Positions 43,641-52,107 of a DNA stretch of 64,000 nt are shown piece after piece. Each line of letters starts with the position of its first letter. Position 1 is the stretch's first letter. The position numbers and the translations under genes were made by a program. This DNA is from Cupriavidus pinatubonensis (GTDB taxonomy: Bacteria > Pseudomonadota > Gammaproteobacteria > Burkholderiales > Burkholderiaceae): NCBI RefSeq assembly GCF_019602855.1, contig NZ_CP080768.1, positions 124,001-188,000 on the forward strand, read 5' to 3'. Under the pieces are notes generated by a model, which did not search any database, was not told the DNA's origin, and was given only the letters and a program-made list of their open reading frames with translations.

Positions 43641-44473
43641 TCGAGGCCGCGCGTGCGGTCGAATTGCGGGAGCCTATCGATGACCGGCTTCGCAAATTGC
43701 TGCGCGCATGTGGACCGATCGGCGGCGCTCGGCCTAAAGCGGTCATCGACGACGACGGCACTGCCTGGATAGCGAAGTTTCCAGCGGAAGGCGATGAGGT
43801 CGACGTCTGCGCCATTGAACACGCCGCGGTGAGGCTGGCACGCGAATGCGGGATTGAGGCGCCTGAATCCAAGCTGGTCGAGGTCGGCCGACAGAATGTC
43901 CTCCTGGTGAAGCGATTTGACCGGGAGTCAGACGGCGGCCGCATCCACGTCGCGAGTGCGCGAACTATATTGCTTGGAAACGGGATTCCCGAAGAGCAGA
44001 TGGCGTATGCCGACATCGCCGAGTGCGCCCGCCGCATTTCTCCCACCCCCGCGGAGGACAGCCTTCAGGTGTTCCGCCGGATGGTCCTGAACATCCTGAT
44101 CGAGAATACGGACGATCACGCAAAGAATCACGCCTTCCTGCACCAGGGCGCGGACCGTTGGCGATTGTCGCCGGTCTACGATGTCCAGCCGCAGCTGCAG
44201 GGGATTCAGTATCAGCAGCTCATTGTTGGCGACGAAGGAACGGACCCGACGCTGACGAATGCGCTCTCCCAAGCGGGCCGCTTCATGCTCACGCCGGCCG
44301 AGGCGTATATGGAAGTCGAGCGACTCTTGGACACCGTGTCCGGCTGGCGCGAGGTCTTCCGGGAGTCCGGCGTCTCCGAACATGACATCCGAGAGCTTGA
44401 GCCCTTCATGTTGCGGGATTCGGAGCTACCGCCGCCCCCGACCCGGCGGCGTTCCGAGCGCTCGACCGGCTGA
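43637..44473 (+). CDS. HipA-family kinase core (HipT-like or 3' part of a broken hipA)
   Basis: A 278-residue HipA kinase core with GPIGGARPKAVI (ATP loop), VLLVKRFDRE, the catalytic ILIENTDDHAKNHAF and LSPVYDVQP. All key kinase residues appear present. The nominal start is TTG at 43637 inside a TTGA overlap with the upstream frame, and it lacks a ribosome site, so independent translation is doubtful unless coupled. Either a frameshift separates it from its N-terminal part or this is a two-protein kinase. It is clearly different from the HipA at 37433. Confidence 0.65.
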   Translation: MIEAARAVELREPIDDRLRKLLRACGPIGGARPKAVIDDDGTAWIAKFPAEGDEVDVCAIEHAAVRLARECGIEAPESKLVEVGRQNVLLVKRFDRESDGGRIHVASARTILLGNGIPEEQMAYADIAECARRISPTPAEDSLQVFRRMVLNILIENTDDHAKNHAFLHQGADRWRLSPVYDVQPQLQGIQYQQLIVGDEGTDPTLTNALSQAGRFMLTPAEAYMEVERLLDTVSGWREVFRESGVSEHDIRELEPFMLRDSELPPPPTRRRSERSTG

Positions 44474-44491
44474 GGGGCCCTCCCTAAAATC

Positions 44492-44962
44492 ATGAGACCA
44501 CGCAGCCCTTGGAAGTGCCGCTACTTCGTCGACACCGAATTTACCGATTTTCTGGACTGCCAGCTTATTAGCATTGCGATTGTGGGCGAGGACGGGCGCG
44601 AGTTTTACGGTGAGTGCTCCGACTTCGATCTGTCGGCGTGCAGCGAATTCGTGCGCGCGGCCGTGCTGCCACAACTCGGTCAGGCACCGGGCCGGTCGAT
44701 GTCGGGCTCACAACTGAAGGCCGAGCTGCTGGCATGGCTGCTCGCCGTGCCAGCTAAGCCCAAGCCGATTCTGTGCTTCGACTACCAAGGCGACTTTGAC
44801 TTGTTGTCCGACCTGGTCGATGGCGACATCCCGGCCGGCTGGAAGTGCGAGCACATCGGGTGCCGCCTAGCTTTCGATAAACAGGAAGCATACTTCTGCG
44901 AGCACGGTGGCCGGCACCACGCGTTACATGACGCACGCGCCAAGGCCCGCGCCTTTCTCTAG
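44492..44962 (+). CDS. DEDD-type 3'-5' exoribonuclease (Rv2179c-like)
   Basis: A 156-residue protein with exonuclease signatures: YFVDTEFTDF (Asp and Glu of motif I), CFDYQGDFDLL (motif II) and HHALHDARAKA (His and Asp of motif III), as in the small 3'-5' exoribonucleases like Rv2179c. It would trim RNA. ATG 44492 follows GGGCCCTCCC with a weak ribosome site. It lies 18 nt after the HipA-like kinase gene, so it may be expressed with it. It is of normal length for the family. Confidence 0.75.
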   Translation: MRPRSPWKCRYFVDTEFTDFLDCQLISIAIVGEDGREFYGECSDFDLSACSEFVRAAVLPQLGQAPGRSMSGSQLKAELLAWLLAVPAKPKPILCFDYQGDFDLLSDLVDGDIPAGWKCEHIGCRLAFDKQEAYFCEHGGRHHALHDARAKARAFL

Positions 44963-45002
44963 CGATAACCGCAGGGCGGCGCGACCGGCGCCTTGGAGGG
45001 TC

Positions 45003-45212
45003 TCACCAGTGCCTGAGGCTTTTGACCAGCGCCTCCAGCCGGTCCGCGTCGGCCTCGTCCCGGTTACCGCCGGTTAGCCGGGCCCAGAGTATAAATACGC
45101 CGAAGGCCATTGGCTCCCGTTCGTGGCGCAGCGGATGTTGGCGGCAGTTCTCGATTTCACGCTCGGCGTTCGTCGTCAGCTCGGCATAGGTCCAGGTCTT
45201 TACGCTCGTCAT
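45003..45212 (-). CDS. Hypothetical protein, 69 residues
   Basis: A 69-residue protein (MTSVKTWTYAELTTNAEREI...; ends EALVKSLRHW). The start at 45212 is chosen because GAGAGG precedes it. It is helical, charged and cytoplasmic. No motif was recognised. Confidence 0.5.
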   Translation of the reverse strand: MTSVKTWTYAELTTNAEREIENCRQHPLRHEREPMAFGVFILWARLTGGNRDEADADRLEALVKSLRHW

Positions 45213-45272
45213 CGGCCTCTCGCCATCTTTTGCCGGCGGCCGGCCTGCGATCGCAGGCGCCAACCGACATGC

Positions 45273-45530
45273 TCACGAGTGCCGGCACCCTGCTCCGTGC
45301 GCCGTCTCGCCATTCGATGCGCTCGCTCCCCTGGCCAATCGGTCAAGATACCGCTCGCACTCAGACCCCAGGTCAAAATCTACCGGCATCACAGCCGGTT
45401 TCGGCAGATCGTCCGGATCTCGATCCGGCTGGCCGAGCCGGAGGTAGACTTGGCGCGCGAGGACAGCTGCCAAGACAACAAAGGCGGTTGCAGCAAGCAG
45501 CTGGAGGGCAAACCGGAGCGGATATGGCAT
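45273..45530 (-). CDS. Small single-pass membrane protein, 85 residues
   Basis: An 85-residue protein with one membrane helix near the N-terminus (LLAATAFVVLAAVLARQVYL). The rest is polar with an Asp/Pro-rich middle. ATG at 45530 lies about 70 nt upstream of the next leftward frame. Function unknown. Confidence 0.45.
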   Translation of the reverse strand: MPYPLRFALQLLAATAFVVLAAVLARQVYLRLGQPDRDPDDLPKPAVMPVDFDLGSECERYLDRLARGASASNGETAHGAGCRHS

Positions 45531-45758
45531 GGGCGTCTACCGTTTGTCGGCACACGGCAACCATGCTAGCAAGGAAGACCCCTAGAACATAGGGCTAAGC
45601 GAGTAACGCCAAAGGGGGGTTCCCAAGGGTTGTCATCCCCACAGGCTGCCCGACTCAGATTCTGGCTGACGGGCTTTTGCCTGATTGCGGGGCCAAGGGC
45701 AGGACGCCTATCGCTTCGGAAGGCGCTGACCGTGTACTTGGGCCAGAAGGGCTAGAGC

Positions 45759-46211
45759 TCAGCCCGCAAATCGTTCCCAGCGTCTCGTGGCGCGTCGTTC
45801 CGGGGTGTCGTTACCATCTGTTCCGGCCACAATCGAATCTACTAGCCTGAAGTGCAGGGCCATGTATTCGTCAAAGTCGTCAGGCGAGGCTCCTTGATAG
45901 CGGGCACGCATCCACCACCCGTAGACAACACCCAGCTTGCCATCGTCAGGGTTGAAGTTCATCTGGATCTCGGTGCCGTGAGCAAGCGCCCATCCGTGAG
46001 CCTTGAGCATTTCGCGGGCTACTTTGGGAATTGAGCCCTGTGCGAGCCTGGCGTGCTCCTCCGCGTGGGTCTTCACATCCTCCGGCACTGAGGAGACATA
46101 CGTCATTCTGCAGACCCGGCAAACGGCAAGGTCTGAATCTGCGTTTCCATTCGGATTGCCCACCATGTCGGGATACAGCGAGTGGAATGCTTGGGTCTGC
46201 TTCTTGGCCAT
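45759..46211 (-). CDS. Hypothetical protein with a C2H2-like cluster
   Basis: A 150-residue protein. CRVCRMTYVSSVPEDVKTH with the following EEH gives a CxxC...H...H pattern that may bind zinc (about residues 31-52). The remaining part has several aromatic residues (VVYGWWMRARYQ). The start ATG 46211 follows CAGGAGAAACCA, a strong ribosome site. It lies downstream of the GIY-YIG gene in the same direction and is perhaps linked to it. Confidence 0.6.
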   Translation of the reverse strand: MAKKQTQAFHSLYPDMVGNPNGNADSDLAVCRVCRMTYVSSVPEDVKTHAEEHARLAQGSIPKVAREMLKAHGWALAHGTEIQMNFNPDDGKLGVVYGWWMRARYQGASPDDFDEYMALHFRLVDSIVAGTDGNDTPERRATRRWERFAG

Positions 46212-46313
46212 TGGTTTCTCCTGAGCCGCGCGCGGCCAGCCGTTGTAGTCGTGTGCGCCATGCTTGGAGTTCGAACGCTAGCAAGCAGCGGTTCAACTCC
46301 GGAAGGCGAAGTG

Positions 46314-46838
46314 TCAGTGGGTTTCGAATGAGTTGAACTGGCCTGTGTCGAGTTCAAGGGCGCAATATGCCTCGAAGACGTAGAGCTCAAGAGGATTGCC
46401 TATCTCAAGGTAGGCTACCGTTGTGGCGCGTAACCGCTCCTGAGCCGCGGCAAACGACGAGGCAAACCGAGGATCCATCATTCGTTCCGACCGTGTCTTT
46501 GGAAGATCCAGATCTTCCCTGTGCATCGACGCAGCGATCCGATAGGCTAGGCTTGCGCCGTAATGGGTCGTGTCCGTGACATGTTGCCGGAGCCTACCGA
46601 TGACGGACCGAGAAATGCCAACGTAGAGAGGCTTCTCGGCCTCCAGCATGACGTAGCAGCCCGGGAAATCCTCCGCCAATGCTCGTCGCTTAAGCAGCGT
46701 CTTTACGCCAACGCCCTTTTCGGCGAAGCGGCTCAGCGGCTCGGCACAGAACATGGCTTCCCGCATCTTGTCCATATATTGAGGTAGGACCGTCGAGGCA
46801 AGATTCTCAAACGTGTGCTGGCAGTCGTGTAGTGCCAT
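46314..46838 (-). CDS. GIY-YIG-type nuclease-fold protein
   Basis: A 174-residue protein with a GIY-YIG-like core: GCYVMLEAEKPLYVGISRSV with RLRQHV (about residues 60-85), where the first motif is G-C-Y-V and the second L-Y-V-G. The conserved Arg in RSVIGRLRQH and a later Glu are present in the expected order. Family members cut DNA (homing enzymes, UvrC-like, plasmid-borne). The start at 46838 is used; no strong ribosome site is seen. It lies between a zinc-type protein and the HEPN gene. Confidence 0.65.
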   Translation of the reverse strand: MALHDCQHTFENLASTVLPQYMDKMREAMFCAEPLSRFAEKGVGVKTLLKRRALAEDFPGCYVMLEAEKPLYVGISRSVIGRLRQHVTDTTHYGASLAYRIAASMHREDLDLPKTRSERMMDPRFASSFAAAQERLRATTVAYLEIGNPLELYVFEAYCALELDTGQFNSFETH

Positions 46839-46990
46839 CGGGATATGATGCGGGTGCCATTAAGCACCCCAGAATTTCTTCAACGCCGTCATTCTACGTG
46901 CGTCTTCGGTGGTGACATAGCTTGTAGTGGACCTTGAGTTCGGCCTGTGGAGTCGGGATTCCGCACATTCGGGCTGGACTTCGGCGGCGC

Positions 46991-48304
46991 TTAGAGGATC
47001 TCGATCTCTGTCCAATCAGGGATGGCGCGACCGGCCAGCAGCTTACGAATCAGCTCAGCACACAGCGCAATCGATCGGTTCATCACCGTAGCGGCAGTGA
47101 GGTCCTCTGCGCCGACCTTATATGATCCGGTGGGCTGGGCTCCGCGGTGGACGAGCTTGGACCGAATGCCATACATCTTCTTGATCAAGTCAAAATTGTG
47201 CCGGCGCTGCGCGGCATCGCCTCCCAGGAAGCGCACCGCGCGCAGCGTAACCTTATGAGTCATTTCGGTCGTCGAGGACTCGTCCCCGCATAGGGCCTCG
47301 AGGGCAATGGACAGTTCGACTGCGGCGTCGCCAAGACTGTGGCGCGTCATTGCCTGCTGGAGTCTGGCTAAGGCAAGGCCGATCGTCTTCCGAGCTTTAC
47401 TTTTGACATCCATTGCCAGGAAGTCCCCAACCACCTGCTTGGCGAGCGCTCCATCAAATACCTTATGAGCGGGAATCTGCCGGGGAAGGATCTCGTGCAG
47501 CCTTGTCAGGCGTTGGCCACCGCCGGCTGCAAGCTCAAGCTCCGGGTCGTCAAACGTGAACCACTTTGCCACGGGGATCACCGGCTGAGGTCCAACCATA
47601 GTTAATGCAAGTGTTGCGTCGTTAAATAGGTCCTCCACGCGCTGGAACTCTACGCTGTCCGCTTGCTGCTCGTTCTCGCTGAGGGGTTCCAGAGAAATCA
47701 GTTCTTTGATTTCACGGGGTAGGATCAAGGCTGCTTTGATCTCTTGCCATGCCAGCGTCGATGTGATCAGGCCGCTGCCTCCAGTTGCTTGTTGATATTC
47801 CAGCCAACGCAGCTGCCGGCTTTGAGGAACCTGGTTCAACGGAACGAGCTTCATCCCTGCGTGGAGGTCGACCGGCTCGTCAATAGAGATGCCCCATACA
47901 GGGCAGATAGTATGGCCGGTTGCGGACTTGGTCTGAAGCACCTGTAGGGCCCAGTCAATGGCCGCCGAAGACGAGCCGCGCTTCGCTGCCTCCAGGAGCA
48001 ACTTCTCGCCGAGACGCCACTTGAAGTTCGTCGACCCGTTGGCCGTGCGAATGAACACTTGGTGACCAGCCGGAAAACGACCGTCCGCTTGCACTAGTTC
48101 ATCCAGGCCTCTTGCCAGGCCGTGGAGGGCAAGCGCGGCGTGTGCGCCGGCGAGGACGTCAGTGGATTCCACGGCCTCCAGAAGGGACGGGTGGACCACG
48201 GGTGCCGTGGCATTGTTCAGCCGGGTGGCAGCCTCGCCCAGCGCCTGCGCCAGGGTGTCCTCGATTTCCGTCTCCACCGGGGCCGTGCGATCGTTCATGT
48301 TCAT
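46991..48304 (-). CDS. HEPN-domain protein coupled to the recombinase
   Basis: A 437-residue protein. The C-terminal domain (about 300-430) is helical with RSKLVHRGAQP: Arg381-x4-His386 is the Rx4-6H ribonuclease motif of HEPN (Apea-like) domains. The first 290 residues form an unknown domain. The start ATG overlaps the recombinase stop as ATGA (48301-48304), so translation is coupled. HEPN proteins often act as RNases in defence and toxin systems, which makes a protective or toxic effector role plausible. An upstream extension of the frame is antisense noise inside the recombinase. Confidence 0.7.
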   Translation of the reverse strand: MNMNDRTAPVETEIEDTLAQALGEAATRLNNATAPVVHPSLLEAVESTDVLAGAHAALALHGLARGLDELVQADGRFPAGHQVFIRTANGSTNFKWRLGEKLLLEAAKRGSSSAAIDWALQVLQTKSATGHTICPVWGISIDEPVDLHAGMKLVPLNQVPQSRQLRWLEYQQATGGSGLITSTLAWQEIKAALILPREIKELISLEPLSENEQQADSVEFQRVEDLFNDATLALTMVGPQPVIPVAKWFTFDDPELELAAGGGQRLTRLHEILPRQIPAHKVFDGALAKQVVGDFLAMDVKSKARKTIGLALARLQQAMTRHSLGDAAVELSIALEALCGDESSTTEMTHKVTLRAVRFLGGDAAQRRHNFDLIKKMYGIRSKLVHRGAQPTGSYKVGAEDLTAATVMNRSIALCAELIRKLLAGRAIPDWTEIEIL

Positions 48305-50484
48305 TTCCTTGGTTGCTTCCAGAATTGCTTCATTGCCGCCATACGCCGCGCCTCCTCGGTGGTGACGTAGCGCGTGGTGGTATCCAGGGAGGCGTGGCCG
48401 GCGTTCTGCTGCACGACCTCCAACGGCGCGCCGGCGGCGAGCGCGTGCGAAATATGGGTGTGGCGCAGCCAGTGGGTGCTGGCCGCGGCCAGCCGCTGGG
48501 CCCCGCGCGCATCGGTGGGCTCGAGTTCGGCAGCGCAGGCTCCAAAGAAGGCCTTGATCTGGCGATACAGGGTGTTGGCGGCCACTGCGGCACCCGTGTC
48601 GACTTCGACCTGGCTGCGGCCGGCTCCAAACGGGGAGCGCTCGGCCTGGTCGATGGCCAGCCCCAGCAGCGCAACCCCCGGCACCCGTTCGGGGTCTCGC
48701 GCGTAGCCGCGGGCCACCAGGTAGTCGCCCAAGGCGATGATTGCGGTATCGGGCACCGGTACCCGCCGCAGTTTGTTGCCCTTGCCCGCTACTGTCAGCC
48801 ACCACCCCTCCTCCCGCTCGCTCGTGCCCGGGCTGGGCAGGCTCACCCACTCCAGGTCGTCGGTTTTGAGGGAGACCACCTCTGACAGGCGAAGGCCCGT
48901 GACGTAGAGCAGCGGCAGCGCCAGCCGTAGGCGCTGGTTGGCTGAGGACTCGGGCAGCGTGGCCAGGCGAGCGGCGACATAGTTCCACTGTTCTTCGGTC
49001 AGGCTGCGCCCCACGTCCAGCTTAGGCTTGGCGCTCCTGGGCACGTGAATGCCCTGCCAAGGGTTTCCGGACAGGTAGTTCTTGTCATTGAGGAATCGGT
49101 AGAGGTTGGCCAGCACGCCGATGGCGTACGTCTGCGCCGTGGCGCTCAGGGCACCCTCGAACGGACGCCACAGAGGACTCCAGCGCTCCCGGGTCCGTGG
49201 CGCGCACCAGTCGGCCGGCGGCGCGCCAAGGAAGTCCCGATAGGCGATGCAGTCGTCGGTATCCATGGAGGACAGGGGTTTGCGTCGGACCTGAATCGCC
49301 CACAGCAGAAACCGCTCCGCCTCTTTGCGGTAGGCGCGCTGGGTGTTGGAGAGGTAGTTGAGCCAGTCCAGCGGCCCCGGCATGGTTGAGACATCGCGGC
49401 GCTGCGCGCGCAGCTGGGCCACCGTTTCGGGGGCGAGCCCGGGTTTGGCTCGCAACCAGGACAGGATTGCCTCGAAGTCGGTGTGGGCCCGGATCAGGCA
49501 GCGTGCCTGCGGCAAGCGGTAGGCGCCGGCGCTGCCGTTGAGATCGGCGGGCACCACCAGCTTGTCCAGCGGCACCAGCCCGGCAGCGCCGTGCGGCACG
49601 ACACGAGCCAGCTCGTGCGCGTAGCGCTGGCGCCGCGGCACGGCCACGTGACCACCGATGGTGCGACCCAGAGTCTCGGCATGGATCCGCAGGAAGGTCT
49701 CGATCGCCCGCGCCTTGCCGGCGCCGATAGCTGGAATGCTGCGCGACCACCCTGATCCCAGTCCGTTGATGCGATCCAGCAGGTCGCCGAGCGTCACGAC
49801 CCCGGCCGCCTCCAGCCGCGTGGCCAGCGGGTCGGCCAGCCACGCCCGGCAAGTGTCCTCGATCAGCACCGGTTGCGCGTACTTCCCCTCGAGCCAGTCG
49901 ATGGCCTCAAGCTGGCGCCGCATCAATGAAGCGCGCTTCTTCTCGCGCTCGAGCGCTTTGCCGAACTTCTCCTCGTAGGCTTCGAGCTGCTCGCTCTGGC
50001 TAAAGCCGTCGAGGCCTGCCTCCGCGGCGAAGTCTTCCAGAGACGGCAGGCCCAATCCCGGACGGCCGATCTGCCGGAAATCCTGGCGCACCAGCGTAGT
50101 CATGCCATGGCGCTGGGCGCGGCCGGCGGCGGCCGAGAGTTCCGCCTTGAGCCAGGCGGTGACGCGACGCACCTTGGGATGGCCGGCAAAGCGGGCGGCG
50201 GCTCGGGTCAGCGGGTCCTGTTCGGTCCCCTCCTCTGCCGACCTGGTTGCCGCGGCTAACGCGGCCTCGGATTCGATCTCGCCCTCGTCCATCAGGTAGC
50301 GCTCCCACATGGGGCGCGCGTGCAGGCCCTGGATGATGGCGCGCAGGAAGCCGAAATGTCCCCGATGCAACTGGCGGCGCGTGACGGAGCGCCGCCGCCG
50401 GCGTGGGCTTCGCTCCAACGGGACCCCTTCGAGGTCTTGCGTGGCGGCGGCCATGGCCAGTTCAGGCAATTGCGGCATCGTCAT
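48301..50484 (-). CDS. Large tyrosine recombinase with N-terminal helix-hairpin-helix region
   Basis: A 727-residue site-specific tyrosine recombinase. The C-terminal catalytic domain has all residues: Arg532 (TGLRLSE), Lys568, His671 and Arg674 (THWLRH), His697 (NAGHASL) and Tyr706 (TTTRYVTT). Residues 1-300 are an extra N-terminal part with a helix-hairpin-helix-like stretch IPAIGAGKARAIETFL (about 250-265), as in integrases with a DUF3701 region. The start at 50484 overlaps the HNH gene by 23 bp; 50478 is also possible. It is intact and probably active. Confidence 0.85.
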   Translation of the reverse strand: MTMPQLPELAMAAATQDLEGVPLERSPRRRRRSVTRRQLHRGHFGFLRAIIQGLHARPMWERYLMDEGEIESEAALAAATRSAEEGTEQDPLTRAAARFAGHPKVRRVTAWLKAELSAAAGRAQRHGMTTLVRQDFRQIGRPGLGLPSLEDFAAEAGLDGFSQSEQLEAYEEKFGKALEREKKRASLMRRQLEAIDWLEGKYAQPVLIEDTCRAWLADPLATRLEAAGVVTLGDLLDRINGLGSGWSRSIPAIGAGKARAIETFLRIHAETLGRTIGGHVAVPRRQRYAHELARVVPHGAAGLVPLDKLVVPADLNGSAGAYRLPQARCLIRAHTDFEAILSWLRAKPGLAPETVAQLRAQRRDVSTMPGPLDWLNYLSNTQRAYRKEAERFLLWAIQVRRKPLSSMDTDDCIAYRDFLGAPPADWCAPRTRERWSPLWRPFEGALSATAQTYAIGVLANLYRFLNDKNYLSGNPWQGIHVPRSAKPKLDVGRSLTEEQWNYVAARLATLPESSANQRLRLALPLLYVTGLRLSEVVSLKTDDLEWVSLPSPGTSEREEGWWLTVAGKGNKLRRVPVPDTAIIALGDYLVARGYARDPERVPGVALLGLAIDQAERSPFGAGRSQVEVDTGAAVAANTLYRQIKAFFGACAAELEPTDARGAQRLAAASTHWLRHTHISHALAAGAPLEVVQQNAGHASLDTTTRYVTTEEARRMAAMKQFWKQPRK

Positions 50485-51553
50485 AGCTGTACTTTGCCCG
50501 GTGCCGGCGCAAAAATGCGGCGCGCCGGGCAGCATCGCCCTTGGCGTCATCGCGCAGGCGCAGCTGTGTCAGGCCGAGTTCGCGTACGGCGTCGTCTGGC
50601 AGGCTCTTGCCGATCAGCAACTTGCCGTCGTCTGCGAAACTGATCAGGCCACGGTCGAACAGGGCATCTAGGTTGGCCACCAGCAGCAGGCCGTTGTGTG
50701 GGTCGAGGCGGTCCTCATTGTTGCTGGCGGCCCACGGCTGGATGTGGCTGGCCCGCAGAATGGCGCGCACTCGAACGCCAGTCACGGCGCACGCGGCATC
50801 CCAGTGGCCTTCCAGCTGGCTGCGAAAGCGCCCCTGGCCCAGGCGTGCGTCCACCAGGCGCTGTTTTGTGGTGGCATCCAGCGACGGGTCGGCCTTGAGC
50901 GCTTCCACGTCTGCGGCAGTTCGGCTTTCCCGATGTCCGTCCCCATCCGGGGCCTCGCCTTTGGACAGGACCGGAAAGCCGAGCGCGGCCAACTTCGGAT
51001 ACCACGGACCGTTCATGGTGCCGTAGCCGTACCCGGTTGGCGGCGCCAGGCCGAGCGACTCGGCGGCCAGCACCCCGATCATCTTCGGCGGATAGGGCTC
51101 GCCGTCGATCCAGACGTTATAGCCGGTGGAGGCATGCGCCTGCTGGAATTCGGAGTCCTTGGCATCCCAGGCCGCGGCAGCGGCGCGCACGGCGTCCGCC
51201 GTTAGGTCGTCGGCCGTGGCCTCTGCAAGGCGACGGGCGGCGGCTTCCACATGCTCGGCCCGCACGGCGTCCTTGGACAGGCGCCGCTCAAGCTCGAAAC
51301 CGAGCGCCTTCAGCCGACGGCGGGCGGCCTCGCCAGCGAGGGTTGCACGGGTCAACTCGCCAAAGCCCGCCAGTTCGTGGGCGACGCCGGTGATCGCCTT
51401 CGTCGGGTACCAGCCCCCGTCGATTTCGACTGTCCAGTCGGTGGTCGGTTGGAGCGCCGCGGCCCGCCTCCCGGCTTGCCAGGCTTGGGCGGCGGCACGA
51501 AAGTGGTCGCGGGTGAGTTGCTGCAGAGTTTCGGGGTCGCGGGCGCCGGCCAT
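50462..51553 (-). CDS. HNH endonuclease with duplicated N-terminal head domain
   Basis: A 363-residue HNH nuclease. The C-terminal nuclease (about 240-310) has ILRASHIQPWAAS (His270), DPHNGLLLVANLDALFD (His286, Asn287). The first 190 residues hold two copies of a domain marked by TVEIDGGWYPTKAITGVAHE and NVWIDGEPYPPKMIGVLAAE, resembling the head domain of ScoMcrA-type modification-dependent enzymes. It may therefore recognise modified DNA. The 3' end overlaps the recombinase gene. The start at 51553 is used; the frame extends further upstream. Confidence 0.75.
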   Translation of the reverse strand: MAGARDPETLQQLTRDHFRAAAQAWQAGRRAAALQPTTDWTVEIDGGWYPTKAITGVAHELAGFGELTRATLAGEAARRRLKALGFELERRLSKDAVRAEHVEAAARRLAEATADDLTADAVRAAAAAWDAKDSEFQQAHASTGYNVWIDGEPYPPKMIGVLAAESLGLAPPTGYGYGTMNGPWYPKLAALGFPVLSKGEAPDGDGHRESRTAADVEALKADPSLDATTKQRLVDARLGQGRFRSQLEGHWDAACAVTGVRVRAILRASHIQPWAASNNEDRLDPHNGLLLVANLDALFDRGLISFADDGKLLIGKSLPDDAVRELGLTQLRLRDDAKGDAARRAAFLRRHRAKYSYDDAAIA

Positions 51554-51788
51554 GGAGTCTCGATGGTAAGGAAGATCGCGCGGCCCGCTAGCCCAATGCC
51601 AGCGGGGCCTGATCACGGTTGCATCACATTCTAGCCGGAAGTGTCCCTTAGTAGGTCGTCCATGCGTACCTTATTTTTCGCCACCATGATAAGCGCGGTT
51701 ATCATGGTGCGACAAATCGCATTTGCATCGATGGATATGTGCCGCAAAGTGCATATTCAGGGCGGGGAGCCACGTCGCTGTTGTCATG

Positions 51789-51827
51789 TCTCACAGTTAG
51801 TGGGGCTGGATTCTCAAAGTTAATGGG
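51789..51827 (+). repeat. Two direct repeats, TCTCACAGTTAGTGGG type
   Basis: TCTCACAGTTAGTGGG at 51789 and TCTCAAAGTTAATGGG at 51812 are 23 bp apart. Related copies lie inverted at 53278 and 53310, on the other side of the gene at 52108-52917. Confidence 0.55.
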
Positions 51828-51890
51828 TACACCGGGGCCCAATGTCGTCTGTTGTCACAGCTACAGCGTGTCTAAACGTAGAACGGGACG

Positions 51891-51906
51891 GTTGTCACGT
51901 AACAAC
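51891..51906. promoter_or_regulatory. Isolated parS-type palindrome
   Basis: GTTGTCACGTAACAAC is identical to the parS-like site at 31838 but lies 19 kb from the main cluster. It is probably an extra ParB site. Confidence 0.7.
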
Positions 51907-52107
51907 TCGCTTGCCGTCGAGTTCGCCCTGGCGCTTCCATAATGGTGACCAAACCATGGCACCATCAGGTCGACGCATCCGGCGCCGCGTGCTTTCAGCT
52001 ATCGCTGCAAGTACCCGAGAACCGCATTAGCGCTGGCGGCTGGGGTACCGACACGCATGCTTTGGTCAGATACGCTGTGAAGCGCTTTCATCATCAATGA
52101 ACAGATC

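Larger units (their letters stand above)
51554..52107. other. Intergenic region with repeats and a stray parS-like site
   Basis: About 550 bases without a gene. It holds the promoter region of the leftward HNH operon, two 16-bp direct repeats (51789 and 51812), and one exact parS-type palindrome (51891-51906). A TGATAAGCGCGGTTATCA inverted repeat lies at 51688-51705. Confidence 0.5.

Noticed and set aside
48305..48988. N-terminal 228-residue extension of the HEPN gene
   Set aside because: It overlaps the recombinase in another frame and has shadow composition; the ATGA overlap gives a better start.
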